Notes: generated by a model not told the origin, from the sequence alone. Positions 1 through 9,690 are shown, counted from the stretch's first letter. The stretch is 64,000 bases of DNA from Pseudomonas benzenivorans (GCF_024397895.1 NZ_CP073346.1:2108001-2172000); one strand, 5' to 3'. Numbers and translations are program-made.

Positions 1-1194
1 TCCGCCTCGGTCGCCCAGGTCCACGCCGCGCAGCTCAAGAGCGGCGAAGAAGTGGTGGTCAAGGTGATCCGCCCCGGCCTCAAGCCGGTGATCCGCCAGG
101 ACCTGGCCTGGCTGTTCGTGCTCGCCAAGCTGGCCGAGAAGGCCTCCCCCGACGCCCGTCGCCTGCGTCCGGTGGAGGTGGTCAGCGATTACGAGAAGAC
201 CATCTACGACGAGCTCGACCTGCTGCGCGAGGCGGCCAACGCCAGCCAGCTCAAGCGCAATTTCGAGGGCTCGCCGTTGCTCTACGTGCCCCAGGTCTAC
301 TGGGACCTGTGCCGGCCCAAGGTGCTGGTGATGGAGCGCATCTACGGCGTGCCGGTGACCGACCTGGCCAGCCTGGCCGACCAGCGCACCGACATGAAGC
401 TGCTGGCCGAGCGCGGCGTGGAGATTTTCTTCACCCAGGTGTTCCGCGACAGCTTCTTCCACGCCGACATGCACCCCGGCAACATCTTCGTCAGCACCCG
501 CCAACCGTGGAACCCGCAGTACATCGCCATCGACTGCGGCATCATCGGCAGCCTCACCCCAGAAGACCAGGACTACCTGGCGCGCAACCTGCTGGCCTTC
601 TTCAAGCGCGACTACCGCCGCGTCGCCCAGCTGCACATCGACTCCGGCTGGGTGCCGGCCACCACCCGGGTCAACGACTTCGAGGCGGCCATCCGCACCG
701 TCTGCGAGCCGATCTTCGAGCGGCCGCTCAAGGACATCTCCTTTGGCCAGCTGCTGCTGCGCCTGTTCCAGACCGCGCGGCGCTTCAACATGGAGGTGCA
801 GCCGCAACTGGTGCTGCTGCAGAAGACCCTGCTCAACATCGAGGGCCTGGGGCGCCAGCTTTACCCGGACCTCGACCTGTGGAGCACCGCCCAGCCCTTC
901 CTCGAGCGCTGGATGCGCGAGCGCATCAGCCCGCGCCACCTGCTGCGCAACCTGCAGCAGCAGGTCGAGCAGGTCCCTCACCTGTCGCAGATGGCCCGCG
1001 ATACGCTGGAGCGGCTCAATCAACAGCAGCCGGTGGTCCGGGTCGAGTCGGCGGACAACCGGCAATGGCCGATCCGCCTGCTCGGTGCGCTGCTGATTGC
1101 CGGCGCCGCGGCCCAGGGTCTGACCCTCAGCCTGCCCGCCTGGCCCAGCTGGGCCATGCTGGCCGGCGGTCTATACCTGGTGCTGCGCCGATAG
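1..1194 (+). CDS. ubiB: UbiB, ubiquinone biosynthesis kinase-like protein (5' truncated by window edge)
   Basis: ABC1/ADCK atypical-kinase family protein needed for aerobic ubiquinone biosynthesis at the inner membrane. The reading frame is open from base 1, where the codons encode [20 protein letters not shown], the conserved alanine-rich/lysine region, so about 130 N-terminal residues lie outside the window (398 of about 530 codons remain). HADMHPGN and the metal-binding IDCGIIG loop are visible, as are two hydrophobic segments at the C-terminus (about the last 45 residues) typical of UbiB membrane anchoring. hisI follows after 66 bp on the same strand. Identification is secure; only the start is missing. 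Confidence 0.95.
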   Translation, partial: SASVAQVHAAQLKSGEEVVVKVIRPGLKPVIRQDLAWLFVLAKLAEKASPDARRLRPVEVVSDYEKTIYDELDLLREAANASQLKRNFEGSPLLYVPQVYWDLCRPKVLVMERIYGVPVTDLASLADQRTDMKLLAERGVEIFFTQVFRDSFFHADMHPGNIFVSTRQPWNPQYIAIDCGIIGSLTPEDQDYLARNLLAFFKRDYRRVAQLHIDSGWVPATTRVNDFEAAIRTVCEPIFERPLKDISFGQLLLRLFQTARRFNMEVQPQLVLLQKTLLNIEGLGRQLYPDLDLWSTAQPFLERWMRERISPRHLLRNLQQQVEQVPHLSQMARDTLERLNQQQPVVRVESADNRQWPIRLLGALLIAGAAAQGLTLSLPAWPSWAMLAGGLYLVLRR

Positions 1195-1260
1195 CCAGGT
1201 CCGAGCGGCACTGGCACACTAGACCTCTATCCGACAGGCCCGCGACGGGCGGAAGTAGCG

Positions 1261-1662
1261 ATGAACGATTGGCTAGACGAGATCAACTGGAGCAGCGACG
1301 GCCTGGTGCCGGCGATTGCCCAGGACCACCAGACCGGCCGCGTGCTGATGATGGCCTGGATGAACCGCGAGGCCCTGGCCCTGACCGCGGCCGAACAGCG
1401 GGCCATCTACTGGTCACGTTCGCGGGGCAAGCTGTGGCGCAAGGGCGAGGAGTCCGGCCACGTGCAGAAGCTGCATGAGCTGCGCCTCGACTGCGATGCC
1501 GACGTGATCATCCTCAAGGTCGAACAGCTGGGCGGCATCGCCTGCCACACCGGCCGGGAAAGCTGCTTCTACCGGGTGTTCGACAACGGCGCCTGGAAAA
1601 CCGTCGATGCGGTGCTCAAAGACCCGCACGCCATCTACAGCGCAGGACACTCCCATGACTGA
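1261..1662 (+). CDS. hisI: Phosphoribosyl-AMP cyclohydrolase
   Basis: Third step of histidine biosynthesis: opens the adenine ring of phosphoribosyl-AMP. The 133-residue protein is a stand-alone HisI, normal for pseudomonads, where HisI and HisE are separate. Visible signatures include [17 protein letters not shown] and the metal ligands in [12 protein letters not shown] and the [14 protein letters not shown] block. GGAAG lies about 5 nt before the ATG. It overlaps hisE by 8 bp, so the two are translationally coupled. The rest of the his genes in this window (hisBHAF) lie about 45 kb away. Confidence 0.97.
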   Translation: MNDWLDEINWSSDGLVPAIAQDHQTGRVLMMAWMNREALALTAAEQRAIYWSRSRGKLWRKGEESGHVQKLHELRLDCDADVIILKVEQLGGIACHTGRESCFYRVFDNGAWKTVDAVLKDPHAIYSAGHSHD

Positions 1663-1987
1663 CACCCTGAGTCGCCTGGCCGAGGTGCTGGAGGCGCGCA
1701 AGGGCGCCGCCGCCGACAGTTCCTATGTCGCCAGCCTGTACCACAAGGGCCTGAACAAGATTCTCGAGAAGGTCGGCGAGGAGTCGGTGGAAACCATTCT
1801 CGCCGCCAAGGACGCCGCCGCCAGCGGCGACTGCAGCGACCTTATCTATGAAACCGCCGACCTGTGGTTCCACAGTATGGTCATGCTCGCCGCCCTCGGC
1901 CAGCATCCGCAGGCGGTGCTGGACGAGCTGGACCGGCGCTTCGGCCTGTCCGGGCACGCGGAAAAAGCCGCGCGCCCGCAGAACTGA
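1655..1987 (+). CDS. hisE: Phosphoribosyl-ATP pyrophosphatase
   Basis: Second step of histidine biosynthesis, hydrolysing phosphoribosyl-ATP to phosphoribosyl-AMP and PPi. The ATG at 1655 lies inside the end of hisI and gives 110 residues, the usual length. An upstream in-frame extension would lie wholly inside hisI and is not needed. The all-alpha MazG-like motif [15 protein letters not shown] and the later YETADLWFH block carry the acidic metal-binding residues. tatA follows after 28 bp, so hisIE and tatABC are probably co-transcribed, as in other Pseudomonas. Confidence 0.96.
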   Translation: MTDTLSRLAEVLEARKGAAADSSYVASLYHKGLNKILEKVGEESVETILAAKDAAASGDCSDLIYETADLWFHSMVMLAALGQHPQAVLDELDRRFGLSGHAEKAARPQN

Positions 1988-2015
1988 ATCACTCACTTAC
2001 AACGGAGTACGCATC

Positions 2016-2249
2016 ATGGGTTTCGGTGGCATTAGCATTTGGCAACTCCTGATCATCCTGCTGATCGTGGTCATGCTGTTCGGCACCAAGCGCCTCAAGG
2101 GCATGGGCTCCGACATCGGCGACGCGATCAAGGGTTTCCGCAAGTCGATGGGCAACGCCGAAGAAGACAAGCCGGCGGTGGACGAGCACAAAGGGCAGAC
2201 CATCGACGCCCAGGCGCGCAAGGTCGAAGAGCCGGCGAAGAAAGACTAA
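2016..2249 (+). CDS. tatA: Twin-arginine translocase subunit TatA
   Basis: Pore-forming component of the Tat system that exports folded proteins across the inner membrane. The 77-residue protein has one N-terminal membrane helix (about residues 5-21), the [14 protein letters not shown] hinge and amphipathic helix, and a short charged tail. The start is the ATG at 2016, preceded by GGAG (CGGAGTACGCATC). First gene of tatA-tatB-tatC, directly after hisE. Confidence 0.97.
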   Translation: MGFGGISIWQLLIILLIVVMLFGTKRLKGMGSDIGDAIKGFRKSMGNAEEDKPAVDEHKGQTIDAQARKVEEPAKKD

Positions 2250-2261
2250 GAGCCGACCATC

Positions 2262-2630
2262 ATGTTCGACGTAGGCTTTACCGAACTGCTGCTGGTCGGC
2301 CTGGTTGCCCTGCTGGTGCTCGGCCCCGAGCGCCTGCCCGGCGCCGTGCGCACGGCAGGCCTGTGGATCGGCCGGATCAAGCGCAGCTTCAGTGCCATCA
2401 AGGCCGAGGTCGAGCGCGAGATCGGCGCCGACGAGATCCGCCGCCAGCTGCACAACGAGCAGATTCTCGAGCTGGAGCGGGAGATGAAGGCGATGAAGCA
2501 GGACCTGCTCTCGCCGGGCTCGGCGGCCAAGACTGAAGCGTCCGCCAAGGCCGAGCAATCTGCAGCGGCTCCGGAACCCAGCACCAGCGCCTCGAAAGCG
2601 CCCAGCCAGGATAAACCCGCACAACCATGA
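2262..2630 (+). CDS. tatB: Sec-independent translocase subunit TatB
   Basis: Forms the Tat substrate-receptor complex with TatC. The 122-residue protein begins [20 protein letters not shown], a membrane helix with the conserved Glu at position 8, followed by the [13 protein letters not shown] hinge, an amphipathic helix and a long charged coil. The C-terminus is Ala/Ser/Pro-rich. It is 12 bp from tatA and overlaps tatC by 4 bp (ATGA), indicating coupling. Confidence 0.97.
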   Translation: MFDVGFTELLLVGLVALLVLGPERLPGAVRTAGLWIGRIKRSFSAIKAEVEREIGADEIRRQLHNEQILELEREMKAMKQDLLSPGSAAKTEASAKAEQSAAAPEPSTSASKAPSQDKPAQP

Positions 2631-3448
2631 GCCGACTAACGGAAAGCGACCAGGAAATGCCTCTGGTATCGCACCTCACCGAGCTGCGCTCGCGCCTGCT
2701 GCGCAGCGTCGTCGCCGTGCTGGCGCTGTTCGCCGGGCTGTTCTATTTCTCCCAGGACATCTACGCGCTGGTCGCCGCACCGTTGCGCGCCTACCTGCCG
2801 GAAGGCGCGACGATGATCGCCACCGGCGTCGCCTCGCCCTTCCTGACGCCGTTCAAGCTGACCATGATGGTCGCGCTGTTCCTGTCGATGCCGATCATCC
2901 TGCACCAGATCTGGGGCTTTATCGCCCCGGGGCTGTACAAGCACGAGAAGCGCATCGCCGTGCCGCTGCTGATCTCCAGCATCTTTCTGTTCTATGGCGG
3001 CATGGCCTTCGCCTACTTCGTGGTGTTTCCGATCATGTTCGGCTTCTTCGCCAGCGTGACGCCGGAAGGCGTGGCGATGATGACCGACATCGGCCAGTAC
3101 CTGGACTTCGTCCTGACCCTGTTCTTCGCCTTCGGCGTGGCCTTCGAGATCCCGGTGGCGACCTTCCTGCTGATCTGGGTGGGCATCATCGATGTCGCCA
3201 CCCTGCGCAAGAGCCGTCCCTATGTGGTCGTCGGCTGCTTCGCCGTGGGCATGGTGCTGACCCCGCCGGACATTTTCTCCCAGACCCTGCTGGCCCTGCC
3301 GATGTGGCTGCTGTTCGAGGCCGGGGTGTTCTTCGGCAGCCTGGTCAAGGGCCGCGCCGAACACGAGGCGGAAGCCGCAGCCGCAGCCTCAGCCGAGGCT
3401 GACACCGAGGCAAAATCCGAAGACCAGCCGCCCGCCCCGCAACCGTGA
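2627..3448 (+). CDS. tatC: Sec-independent translocase subunit TatC
   Basis: Six-helix inner-membrane protein that recognises twin-arginine signal peptides. The 273-residue protein has the N-terminal [13 protein letters not shown] motif, the [20 protein letters not shown] block with the conserved Pro and Glu-containing loop (YKHEKR), and [11 protein letters not shown]. The C-terminal tail is Ala/Glu-rich. Start ATG overlaps the tatB stop; the stop overlaps the rsmE start by 4 bp (GTGA, where rsmE uses GTG). The whole run hisI to rsmE therefore looks like one operon. Confidence 0.97.
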   Translation: MSRLTESDQEMPLVSHLTELRSRLLRSVVAVLALFAGLFYFSQDIYALVAAPLRAYLPEGATMIATGVASPFLTPFKLTMMVALFLSMPIILHQIWGFIAPGLYKHEKRIAVPLLISSIFLFYGGMAFAYFVVFPIMFGFFASVTPEGVAMMTDIGQYLDFVLTLFFAFGVAFEIPVATFLLIWVGIIDVATLRKSRPYVVVGCFAVGMVLTPPDIFSQTLLALPMWLLFEAGVFFGSLVKGRAEHEAEAAAAASAEADTEAKSEDQPPAPQP

Positions 3449-4152
3449 ACCTGCTGCTGCTGGAAGACGGCGACTTCGTCGCCGCCGATCGGGTGCGCCT
3501 TAGCGGCCGACGCCTCAAGCACCTGCATGAAGTGCATCGCGCCGAGGCCGGCGACAGCCTGCGGGTCGGCCGAGTGAACGGCCTGATGGGCCGCGGGCAA
3601 CTGCTCAGCCTCAGCGCCGACACAGCCGAACTGCAGGTCGAACTGGATCAGGCGCCGCCGGCCAAGCTGCCGCTGACCCTGCTGCTGGCCCTGCCAAGGC
3701 CGAAAATGCTGCGCCGCGTGCTGCAGACGGTCAGCGCCATGGGCGTGCCGCGGCTGATCCTGCTGAACAGCTACCGGGTCGAGAAAAGCTTCTGGCAGAC
3801 CCCCTTCCTCGCGCCCGAAGCGATCCGCGAACAACTGATCCTCGGTCTGGAACAGGCCCGCGACAGCGTGCTGCCCGAGGTGACCATCGAGAAGCGCTTC
3901 AAGCCCTTCGTCGAGGACCACCTGGCCCAACTGGCCGCCGGCAGCCTCGGCCTGGTCGGCCACCCCGGCGACTACCCGGCGTGCCCGCGGGCGGTCGAGG
4001 GCCCCGTCACCCTGGCCATCGGCCCGGAGGGCGGCTGGATTCCCTACGAGGTGGAGAAGCTGCAGCAGGCCGGTCTGCAGCCGGTCCAGCTCGGCGAGCG
4101 CATCCTGCGGGTGGAAACGGCCGTCAGCGCCCTGCTCGCCCGCCTGTTCTAA
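3445..4152 (+). CDS. rsmE: 16S rRNA (uracil(1498)-N(3))-methyltransferase
   Basis: SPOUT-class methyltransferase modifying U1498 of 16S rRNA in the decoding region. The 235-residue protein starts with GTG overlapping the tatC stop and has the N-terminal PUA-like domain ([18 protein letters not shown]) and the C-terminal trefoil-knot motifs LAIGPEGGW and [11 protein letters not shown] that bind S-adenosylmethionine. Standard position after tatC in Pseudomonas. No clear terminator follows; the next 372 bp contain no convincing gene. Confidence 0.95.
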   Translation: MNLLLLEDGDFVAADRVRLSGRRLKHLHEVHRAEAGDSLRVGRVNGLMGRGQLLSLSADTAELQVELDQAPPAKLPLTLLLALPRPKMLRRVLQTVSAMGVPRLILLNSYRVEKSFWQTPFLAPEAIREQLILGLEQARDSVLPEVTIEKRFKPFVEDHLAQLAAGSLGLVGHPGDYPACPRAVEGPVTLAIGPEGGWIPYEVEKLQQAGLQPVQLGERILRVETAVSALLARLF

Positions 4153-4408
4153 GCGCAACCGCTGGCAACAGGCGTCCCTTGAGCGCCGACGCGCGCTCCA
4201 GCTGGACGGCGCCTAGCAGCAACGTCTCGCCACATTCCGAGCACCCCGGAACACCCTGCATCTGCCGGCCACAGTGACGGCGCACCCGGTGCATCGGCGA
4301 CCAGCGGCCCCTCGTTCATTTAGCGACCAAGGGCCGGGGAGCCAGGCTGCATGTCGCGTGCATCCCAACCCATGAGCGATCCTCCAGCCATCGGTGCATT
4401 ACCTTTGC
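4153..4408. other. Non-coding gap after rsmE
   Basis: No credible gene in this part of the 372-bp gap; short open frames on both strands lack ribosome sites and family resemblance. The downstream end carries the promoter and operator pair described separately. Confidence 0.5.
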
Positions 4409-4437
4409 TTGACAGGTTCCAAGATGGAACCGACCAT
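4409..4437 (+). promoter_or_regulatory. Sigma70-type promoter with a palindrome filling the spacer
   Basis: A perfect -35 TTGACA (4409-4414) is followed by exactly 17 bp and a weak -10 GACCAT (4432-4437). The 17-bp spacer (4415-4431) is itself the palindrome GGTTCCAAGATGGAACC. A protein bound there would cover the promoter. It points at the isomerase gene starting at 4525. Confidence 0.6.
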
Positions 4438-4460
4438 GGATCAGGTTCCATGACGGAACC
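4415..4460. promoter_or_regulatory. Two tandem palindromic operators (GGTTCC-N5-GGAACC)
   Basis: GGTTCCAAGATGGAACC (4415-4431) and GGTTCCATGACGGAACC (4444-4460) share the arms GGTTCC/GGAACC with a 5-nt centre. Centres are 29 bp apart, close to three helical turns, so two dimers would bind the same DNA face. The first lies between -35 and -10, the second over the expected start site. This is the layout of a repressor operator. No regulator gene is adjacent. Confidence 0.65.
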
Positions 4461-4524
4461 CAATAGAACCCCAACGGCGTAGCCCAGGGCCGCCGCAGGG
4501 CACAAGCACTCCACGAGGATCACC

Positions 4525-5115
4525 ATGAGCAAAACGCTAGAGTTCTTCTTCGATTTCGGCAGCCCGGCCAGCTACCTGGCCTGGACCCAGCTGCCGCGGA
4601 TCACCGGTCAAACAGGCGCCCAGGTTCGCTGGCGACCGATGTTGCTCGGCGCCGTGCTGAAGGCCAGCGGCAACCCGCCACCGATCGCCGTGCCGGCCAA
4701 GCGCCGTTTCATGCTGCAGGACCTCGCCCGCTTCGCCGAGCGCTATGGCGTGCCACTGGTGTTCAACCCCTGCTTTCCATTCGACACCATGACGCTGATG
4801 CGCGGCGCCGTCGCCTACCTCGACAGCGCCGCATTCGCGCCCTATGTGGCGGCCATCTTCGATGCCATGTGGGTGCAGAAGAAGGCATTGAGCGATCCAG
4901 CGGTGGTCGTCGAGGTGCTGGAAGCGGCCGGCTTCGATGTCGCGGAATTCGAGCTGCTGGTTGCCGACGAAAAGGTCAAGCAGCAGCTCAAGGCGAACAC
5001 CGAAGAGGCCGTCGAGCGCGGCGTGTTCGGCGCCCCGAGCTTCTTCGTCGGCGACACCCTGTACTTCGGCCAGGATCGCCTCGACTTCGTCGCCGAGGCC
5101 CTCGCGCAGCCCTAG
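4525..5115 (+). CDS. 2-hydroxychromene-2-carboxylate isomerase / DsbA-family (GST kappa-like) protein
   Basis: A 196-residue thioredoxin-fold protein of the HCCA isomerase / GST-kappa family, which use glutathione to isomerise or conjugate aromatic substrates. The N-terminal FFFDFGSPASYLAW motif carries the catalytic Ser in place of the CxxC of DsbA. The C-terminal GVFGAPSFFVGDTLYFGQDRL motif is the family signature, with the cis-Pro. The start follows GAGGATCACC. It stands alone behind a promoter with paired palindromic operators, suggesting regulated, perhaps detoxification-related expression; the true substrate cannot be read from sequence. Confidence 0.88.
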   Translation: MSKTLEFFFDFGSPASYLAWTQLPRITGQTGAQVRWRPMLLGAVLKASGNPPPIAVPAKRRFMLQDLARFAERYGVPLVFNPCFPFDTMTLMRGAVAYLDSAAFAPYVAAIFDAMWVQKKALSDPAVVVEVLEAAGFDVAEFELLVADEKVKQQLKANTEEAVERGVFGAPSFFVGDTLYFGQDRLDFVAEALAQP

Positions 5116-5245
5116 CGCCAGGAGCGAGACGGACAGGCGCAGCTGGCGCCTGCCGCCCGACGGCGACTGGAGGCGCCAGACGGCATGGCCAAGCCCCGTT
5201 CGCGGGGCTATGGTCGGAGCAGGACAGTCGCTGGAGTACGCCGCC

Positions 5246-5716
5246 ATGCATCCCCTGACCCTCGATCTGCCGCGTATCGAACAAGCCCTGCTCAGCCAGG
5301 CGGAACTCGAACACTATCTGGACCTGACCACCGGCAACGTGCTGACCGTCATCCCTGGCGACCCGCCCCCCGGCGCCGACGAGAAATACGACGTGCAGCC
5401 GGACCGCTACCTGGCCATCGAGCCCTTGCCCCAGGTCCAGGCGCTGGCCCTGCGCGAGGCCTTCCTGTTCGGCCTCCACGACCCTCACGCCCACACCCTG
5501 CTGAGCCACGCCCTGGCCGGTCGCAAGCCGCTGCGCACCTTCGACTATCAATTGGAAAATCTACCGCGGGCGCGCGAGGCTTGGCTCGCCTTCCAGGCAC
5601 AACAGGTGCGTGAGCTGGCGCTGGAGTGGCTGCAGGACAACGGCCTGGAACAGGTTCGGCACCCAAGCGCCGAGTCTTTCAGACCTCGAGGAGAAAGGTC
5701 ACCGGCCCGTCATTGA
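5246..5716 (+). CDS. UPF0158 family protein
   Basis: A 156-residue protein matching the pattern of the uncharacterised UPF0158 family: an N-terminal [10 protein letters not shown] segment, RYLAIEPL, the FLFGLHDP block, then [19 protein letters not shown] and a tail with REAWLAFQ and [13 protein letters not shown]. The frame continues upstream, but the ATG at 5246 begins the family homology. The function of the family is unknown. Its last 38 bp overlap the end of the convergent dtd gene, so the C-terminal residues after about QVRHPSAES are poorly constrained. Confidence 0.8.
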   Translation: MHPLTLDLPRIEQALLSQAELEHYLDLTTGNVLTVIPGDPPPGADEKYDVQPDRYLAIEPLPQVQALALREAFLFGLHDPHAHTLLSHALAGRKPLRTFDYQLENLPRAREAWLAFQAQQVRELALEWLQDNGLEQVRHPSAESFRPRGERSPARH

Positions 5717-6116
5717 CCAGGTGCACCTGCATGTCGGCGCCGAAACGACCGGTGGCGACCTGCGGGTGCCGTGCCCGCGCCTGCTCGACCAGCAGCTCGA
5801 ACAGCGCCGCGCCCTGGGCCGGCGGCGCGGCACTGGAAAAACTCGGCCGCAGACCGCTCCTGGTGTCGGCCGCGAGGGTGAACTGGGAGACCAGCAAGAG
5901 GCCGCCGCCGACATCGGCGAGGGACAGGTTCATCTTGCCCTCGGCGTCGCTGAAGACCCGGTAATTGAGCAGCTTGTGCAGCAGCTTGGCGACCGTCTCG
6001 GGACTGTCCTGGGGCTCCACCCCGACCAGCGCCAGCAGGCCCTGGTCGACCGCGCCGACGATCTCGCTGGCGACCTCGACCCTTGCCCCCCGCACCCGTT
6101 GGATCAGCGCCTTCAT
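5679..6116 (-). CDS. dtd: D-aminoacyl-tRNA deacylase
   Basis: Hydrolyses D-amino acids from mischarged tRNAs. The 145-residue protein begins [15 protein letters not shown] and contains [19 protein letters not shown], including the family SQFTL motif, and the C-terminal [18 protein letters not shown] block with the cross-subunit Gly-Pro region. Its ATG overlaps the stop of pip (ATGA), so the pair is translationally coupled, the same arrangement as pip-dtd in P. aeruginosa. Confidence 0.97.
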   Translation of the reverse strand: MKALIQRVRGARVEVASEIVGAVDQGLLALVGVEPQDSPETVAKLLHKLLNYRVFSDAEGKMNLSLADVGGGLLLVSQFTLAADTRSGLRPSFSSAAPPAQGAALFELLVEQARARHPQVATGRFGADMQVHLVNDGPVTFLLEV

Positions 6117-7084
6117 GCTTCGTCCGGCGACAGGTTGAGCAGGCGCCGGGCGATCTGGTTGGCGGCCCGCACCAGGGCATCGGTGATGCCCACTTCGGCC
6201 GCCGAGTGGCCGGCATCGCGAATGATCTGCAGCTCGCTGTTGGGCCAGGCCTGGTGCAGCTCCCAGGCGTTGTCCAGGGGGCAGATGACGTCGTAGCGAC
6301 CGTGCACGATCACCCCCGGCAGATGGGCGATCTTGGGCATGTCGCGAATCAGCTGGTCGGCCTCGAGGAAGGCGTTGTTGACGAAGTAGTGGCACTCGAT
6401 GCGGGCGATCGACAGGGCCCGATGGGCCTCGCTGAAGCGGTCGACCACCTGCGGATTGGGGCGCAGGGTCGCGGTGCGCCCCTCCCAGCTCGACCAGGCC
6501 TTGGCCGCGTGCATCTGGGCGATCTGGTCGGGGCCGGTCAGGCGCTTGTAGAACGCCTGCATCAGGTTGCCGCGCTCCTCGACCGGGATCGGCGCCAGGT
6601 AGTCCTGCCAGTAGTCGGGGAACAGGCGGCTGGCGCCTTCCTGATAGAACCAGTGAAACTCCTGGGGCCGGCAGAGGAAGATGCCGCGCAGGATCAGCGC
6701 ATGCACCCGCTCCGGGTGCGTCTGGGCATAGGCCAGGGCCAGGGTCGAACCCCAGGAGCCGCCGAACAGCACCCACTTGTCGATGCCCAGGTGCTCGCGG
6801 ATGCGCTCCATGTCGGCGACCAGGTCCCAGGTGGTGTTCTTCTCCAGACTCGCGTGGGGCGTGGAGCGGCCACAGCCACGCTGGTCGAAGGTGACGATGC
6901 GGTACAGGTTGGGATCGAAGAAGCGCCGACTCAGGGCGTCGCAGCCGGCGCCGGGGCCGCCGTGGATGAACACCACCGGCAGACCGTCCGGCGACCCGCT
7001 CTCGTCCACGTAGAGCACGTGCGGTTCCTCGACCGCCAACTCATGACGGGCGTGGGGTTTGATCTCCGGATACAAAGTCTGCAT
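6113..7084 (-). CDS. pip: Proline iminopeptidase (prolyl aminopeptidase)
   Basis: Alpha/beta-hydrolase of peptidase family S33 that removes N-terminal proline from peptides in the cytoplasm. The 323-residue protein has the oxyanion motif HGGPGAG, the nucleophile elbow GGSWGS, and the catalytic Asp and His in GRYDVICP and DAGHSA. The start ATG at 7084 gives [16 protein letters not shown]; the longer frame upstream lacks homology. It is followed by dtd with a 4-bp overlap. Confidence 0.95.
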   Translation of the reverse strand: MQTLYPEIKPHARHELAVEEPHVLYVDESGSPDGLPVVFIHGGPGAGCDALSRRFFDPNLYRIVTFDQRGCGRSTPHASLEKNTTWDLVADMERIREHLGIDKWVLFGGSWGSTLALAYAQTHPERVHALILRGIFLCRPQEFHWFYQEGASRLFPDYWQDYLAPIPVEERGNLMQAFYKRLTGPDQIAQMHAAKAWSSWEGRTATLRPNPQVVDRFSEAHRALSIARIECHYFVNNAFLEADQLIRDMPKIAHLPGVIVHGRYDVICPLDNAWELHQAWPNSELQIIRDAGHSAAEVGITDALVRAANQIARRLLNLSPDEA

Positions 7085-7210
7085 GGCTTGCTCCTGAATG
7101 TATGCGTACGGTGCGTTCCAGGCTTCGGCGAGCGTGCGGCGTGCCCTGGCCGGGCTAAGCTGCCCTGTTCCGCTCTGCCCCGCATCATAACCATGAAAAA
7201 GGAGTTCGGC

Positions 7211-7645
7211 ATGCCGACAAGGCAAATTGCCCTGGCTTTACTGGTGCTTTTCACCCTGCTCAGCGGCTGCAGCGCGGCCGACGACCCACAAGCCGCCTTG
7301 GACGCCGCGGTACAGCAGCTGCAGGACAACCTGGAGGCGAAGGACAGCGGCGCGGTGATGGCGCAGCTGCATCCGCAGTTTGCCGCCCAGCAGCAGTTCG
7401 ATGGCGACTGGGCCCGGCGCACCATGGCCCTGCTGTTCCTGCGCCACCAGCAGGTCAGGGTGCTGGCCCTGAGCAAGAACAGCCACCTGGACCCGACTTA
7501 CAGCACCAAGGGTCACACCGAGGCGCAACTGGCCCTGACCGGCGCCGAGGGGCTGATCCCGGACAGCGCGCGGCATTATGCGGTCAAGCTGGAGTGGTGG
7601 CTGGAAGAAGACGAGTGGCGACTGGCGCGCCTGAGCTGGGAGTGA
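7211..7645 (+). CDS. Small outer-membrane lipoprotein of unknown function
   Basis: Predicted 144-residue lipoprotein. The N-terminus MPTRQIALALLVLFTLLSGC is a signal peptide ending in a lipobox with the lipid-attachment Cys at residue 20. AAGGAG lies 6 nt before the ATG at 7211, which decides against the in-frame ATG at 7193. The mature part resembles small NTF2-like Pseudomonas lipoproteins (AALDAAVQQLQDNLEAKD, then LAL and YAVKLEWWLEEDEWRLARL strands). No specific function is recognised. Confidence 0.75.
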   Translation: MPTRQIALALLVLFTLLSGCSAADDPQAALDAAVQQLQDNLEAKDSGAVMAQLHPQFAAQQQFDGDWARRTMALLFLRHQQVRVLALSKNSHLDPTYSTKGHTEAQLALTGAEGLIPDSARHYAVKLEWWLEEDEWRLARLSWE

Positions 7646-7675
7646 GGCCACCCGCGCGAGCCTGCGCGGGTGGCC
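7646..7675. terminator. Bidirectional hairpin between convergent genes
   Basis: GGCCACCCGCGC and GCGCGGGTGGCC form a perfect 12-bp stem with a 6-nt loop between the lipoprotein gene and the convergent estA. There is no T-run, so intrinsic termination may be inefficient. Confidence 0.6.
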
Positions 7676-7681
7676 CGGGCC

Positions 7682-9604
7682 TTACAGGTCCCAGTTGAGG
7701 GACAGGTTGATGCCGTGCTGGCGGTCGTCGGTGCCACGGAACTGGTAGGCCGCGCGCACCTGCAGCGACTCGGCCAGCGCATGGCTGATGCCCAGCGAGC
7801 CAAGGGTCTGGCCGCCGGACGGGGTGTGCCCCTGCAGTTCGAAGCGGTTGCCCGCCACCGAATTGAGCCCCATGCCCAGCTGACGCGGGTCATCCTCGAA
7901 CTCGCGCTCGCGGGCCACCTCGGCGAACACCTGGGTCGCCGAACTCAGCTGGTAGTTCATCTGCACACCCACGCCCAGGCGCCTGCTGTCGCGCTGCTGG
8001 TCGTCGAAGTTGAGCGCGGTGGAGCTCGTACCGTGCTCGCTGTAGCCGTCGACATCCACCCGGGCGAAATCGGCGCTGACGAACGGGCTGACCCGCCAGC
8101 CGGTGCCAGCATTGGCCAGGTCATAGCCCAGGCGCGCGGACAGCGCCCAGAGCTGGCCGTCGGTGTCGCCCTTCTCGCTGCGCTTGGCGATGCCCAGGGC
8201 GAACTGGCGGTTGAGGTCGCTGTAGTCAAGGTGGCCCAGGCTCAGGCTGCTGTCCGCCCACACCCGGCCGTTCTGGTACTGGGCGAAGGCACTGAGCAGG
8301 TAGCTGCGCAGGTCGTACTCGGAGTCGGCTTCACCGGCTTCCAGGCTCTGCTCCTGCAGACCGAGGGCCAGGCCCAGGCGCCAGTTGTCATCCAGCCGGT
8401 AGCTGCCACCCAGGTTCAGACCCAGACCGTGGCTGTCGCCGCTGGCCACCGCCTCGCCTTCCTGAAACTGCTGACGCTGGCCACTGGCAGCGACGAAGCT
8501 GCGCCACTGACCCTCGCCCTGCCAGGCGCCGCGATCGGCCTGCCACTCGCTGCGCAGTTGCTGCTGGTGGCCGTTGAGGCTGGCCATGGCCATTTCCGGC
8601 AGCAGCGACACCTCCCAGGGCGCCGAGAGGATCGAGTAAGTGTAGTCGGCGGTGATCTGCTGTACCGCGGCGGTGGGGTGCACGCCGTCATTGAACAGCA
8701 GGCGATCCGGGTTGGGCGAGGCGCCGCCCAGGCCCCAGGTCGGGTCCGCCAGGCAACTGCTGCCGCTGAAGCAAACGTTGGTTTGGGCGACCAGCGGGTC
8801 GAAGCCGTATGCGGCCAAGTCAGCCTGCACTTCACTCAGGAGGCCGCGGTAGTTCAGGCGAATGACGTTGCCACCAAGAGCCGAAAGCTGACTGCCCAAG
8901 GCATCGTTGTAAAGTGCTGCGGCCCCCGACCAGGCTGCACGGAAGCCACTGGCGAAGCCGGCGGGCGTGAGGCCAACGTCCGGCAGGTCGGAGACGATGA
9001 TGGTGCGGGCTCCGGCCCTTTGCAGGGCGGCAACGCCGGCTACCAGGTTAGCGGCAGACGTGGCGGCACTGGCCGGATCGACCACCACACCCTGCAGCAC
9101 ATCGTTGCCACCACCGTTGACGTAGAACAGCGCATTGGGGTCTACCCGCGGCACATCCACCAAGTAGCCGTTGCGCGTTCTGATAGTGCCACCACCGGCA
9201 TTGACCACTGAGCCGTTGGCAGCGGTAATCGAATTGAGTATCTGGTCGGTACGGTAGCCGCCGACGGCATAATTGGTGCCGTCCGGGTTACCGGTCAGCG
9301 CCTGGGGCAGGATGGGCGTAGACGGCAGCGCCTGCAGACCGAGATGGGCGCCCAGGCGCTGGGTCGAGACCGCAGAGTAGTACTCGGTGTTGTTGTTCAG
9401 GTAGTTGGGGCCGGTGCGGTTGGTGAAACGCAGGCCGCCGGTCGGGTTGCCGCCGAGCAACGGGCTGCCCGTATCGGGGAACTGGCCGCTGTCGCTCAGC
9501 GAATCACCAAAGATCACCAGTTGGCTGTAGGGGTTCGCGTAGGTCGCGGCCGGTAGAGCGGCCAGGAGTACTGCAGCGGTCAATGCTTTGATGGGGAAAG
9601 TCAT
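7682..9604 (-). CDS. estA: Autotransporter esterase/lipase EstA (GDSL family)
   Basis: Outer-membrane-anchored esterase displayed on the cell surface, linked in P. aeruginosa to rhamnolipid production and motility. The 640-residue protein has a signal peptide (about residues 1-23, cleavage near TYA-N) and a GDSL hydrolase passenger with block I FGDSLSDSG (Ser35), the GGND block and the C-terminal DGVHPT Asp/His pair. From about residue 370 a 12-strand autotransporter barrel ends in NLSLNWDL. The ATG at 9604 is preceded by GGAG. Length matches EstA (about 646 aa). In P. aeruginosa estA is next to gloA; here it is next to the hut operon, so it has moved. Confidence 0.94.
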   Translation of the reverse strand: MTFPIKALTAAVLLAALPAATYANPYSQLVIFGDSLSDSGQFPDTGSPLLGGNPTGGLRFTNRTGPNYLNNNTEYYSAVSTQRLGAHLGLQALPSTPILPQALTGNPDGTNYAVGGYRTDQILNSITAANGSVVNAGGGTIRTRNGYLVDVPRVDPNALFYVNGGGNDVLQGVVVDPASAATSAANLVAGVAALQRAGARTIIVSDLPDVGLTPAGFASGFRAAWSGAAALYNDALGSQLSALGGNVIRLNYRGLLSEVQADLAAYGFDPLVAQTNVCFSGSSCLADPTWGLGGASPNPDRLLFNDGVHPTAAVQQITADYTYSILSAPWEVSLLPEMAMASLNGHQQQLRSEWQADRGAWQGEGQWRSFVAASGQRQQFQEGEAVASGDSHGLGLNLGGSYRLDDNWRLGLALGLQEQSLEAGEADSEYDLRSYLLSAFAQYQNGRVWADSSLSLGHLDYSDLNRQFALGIAKRSEKGDTDGQLWALSARLGYDLANAGTGWRVSPFVSADFARVDVDGYSEHGTSSTALNFDDQQRDSRRLGVGVQMNYQLSSATQVFAEVAREREFEDDPRQLGMGLNSVAGNRFELQGHTPSGGQTLGSLGISHALAESLQVRAAYQFRGTDDRQHGINLSLNWDL

Positions 9605-9674
9605 GGCTACTCCGTCTTGTTGTATTGCCGACAGGCAAGGGCGGCAGAGTAGCCAGTTCGCAGTTTTTAGACGC

Positions 9675-9690
9675 TCACCCAAATGGGCGA
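9675..9690. promoter_or_regulatory. Near-palindrome upstream of estA
   Basis: TCACCCAAATGGGCGA is an imperfect dyad about 70 bp before the estA start codon. It could be an operator; nothing identifies the protein. Confidence 0.25.
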
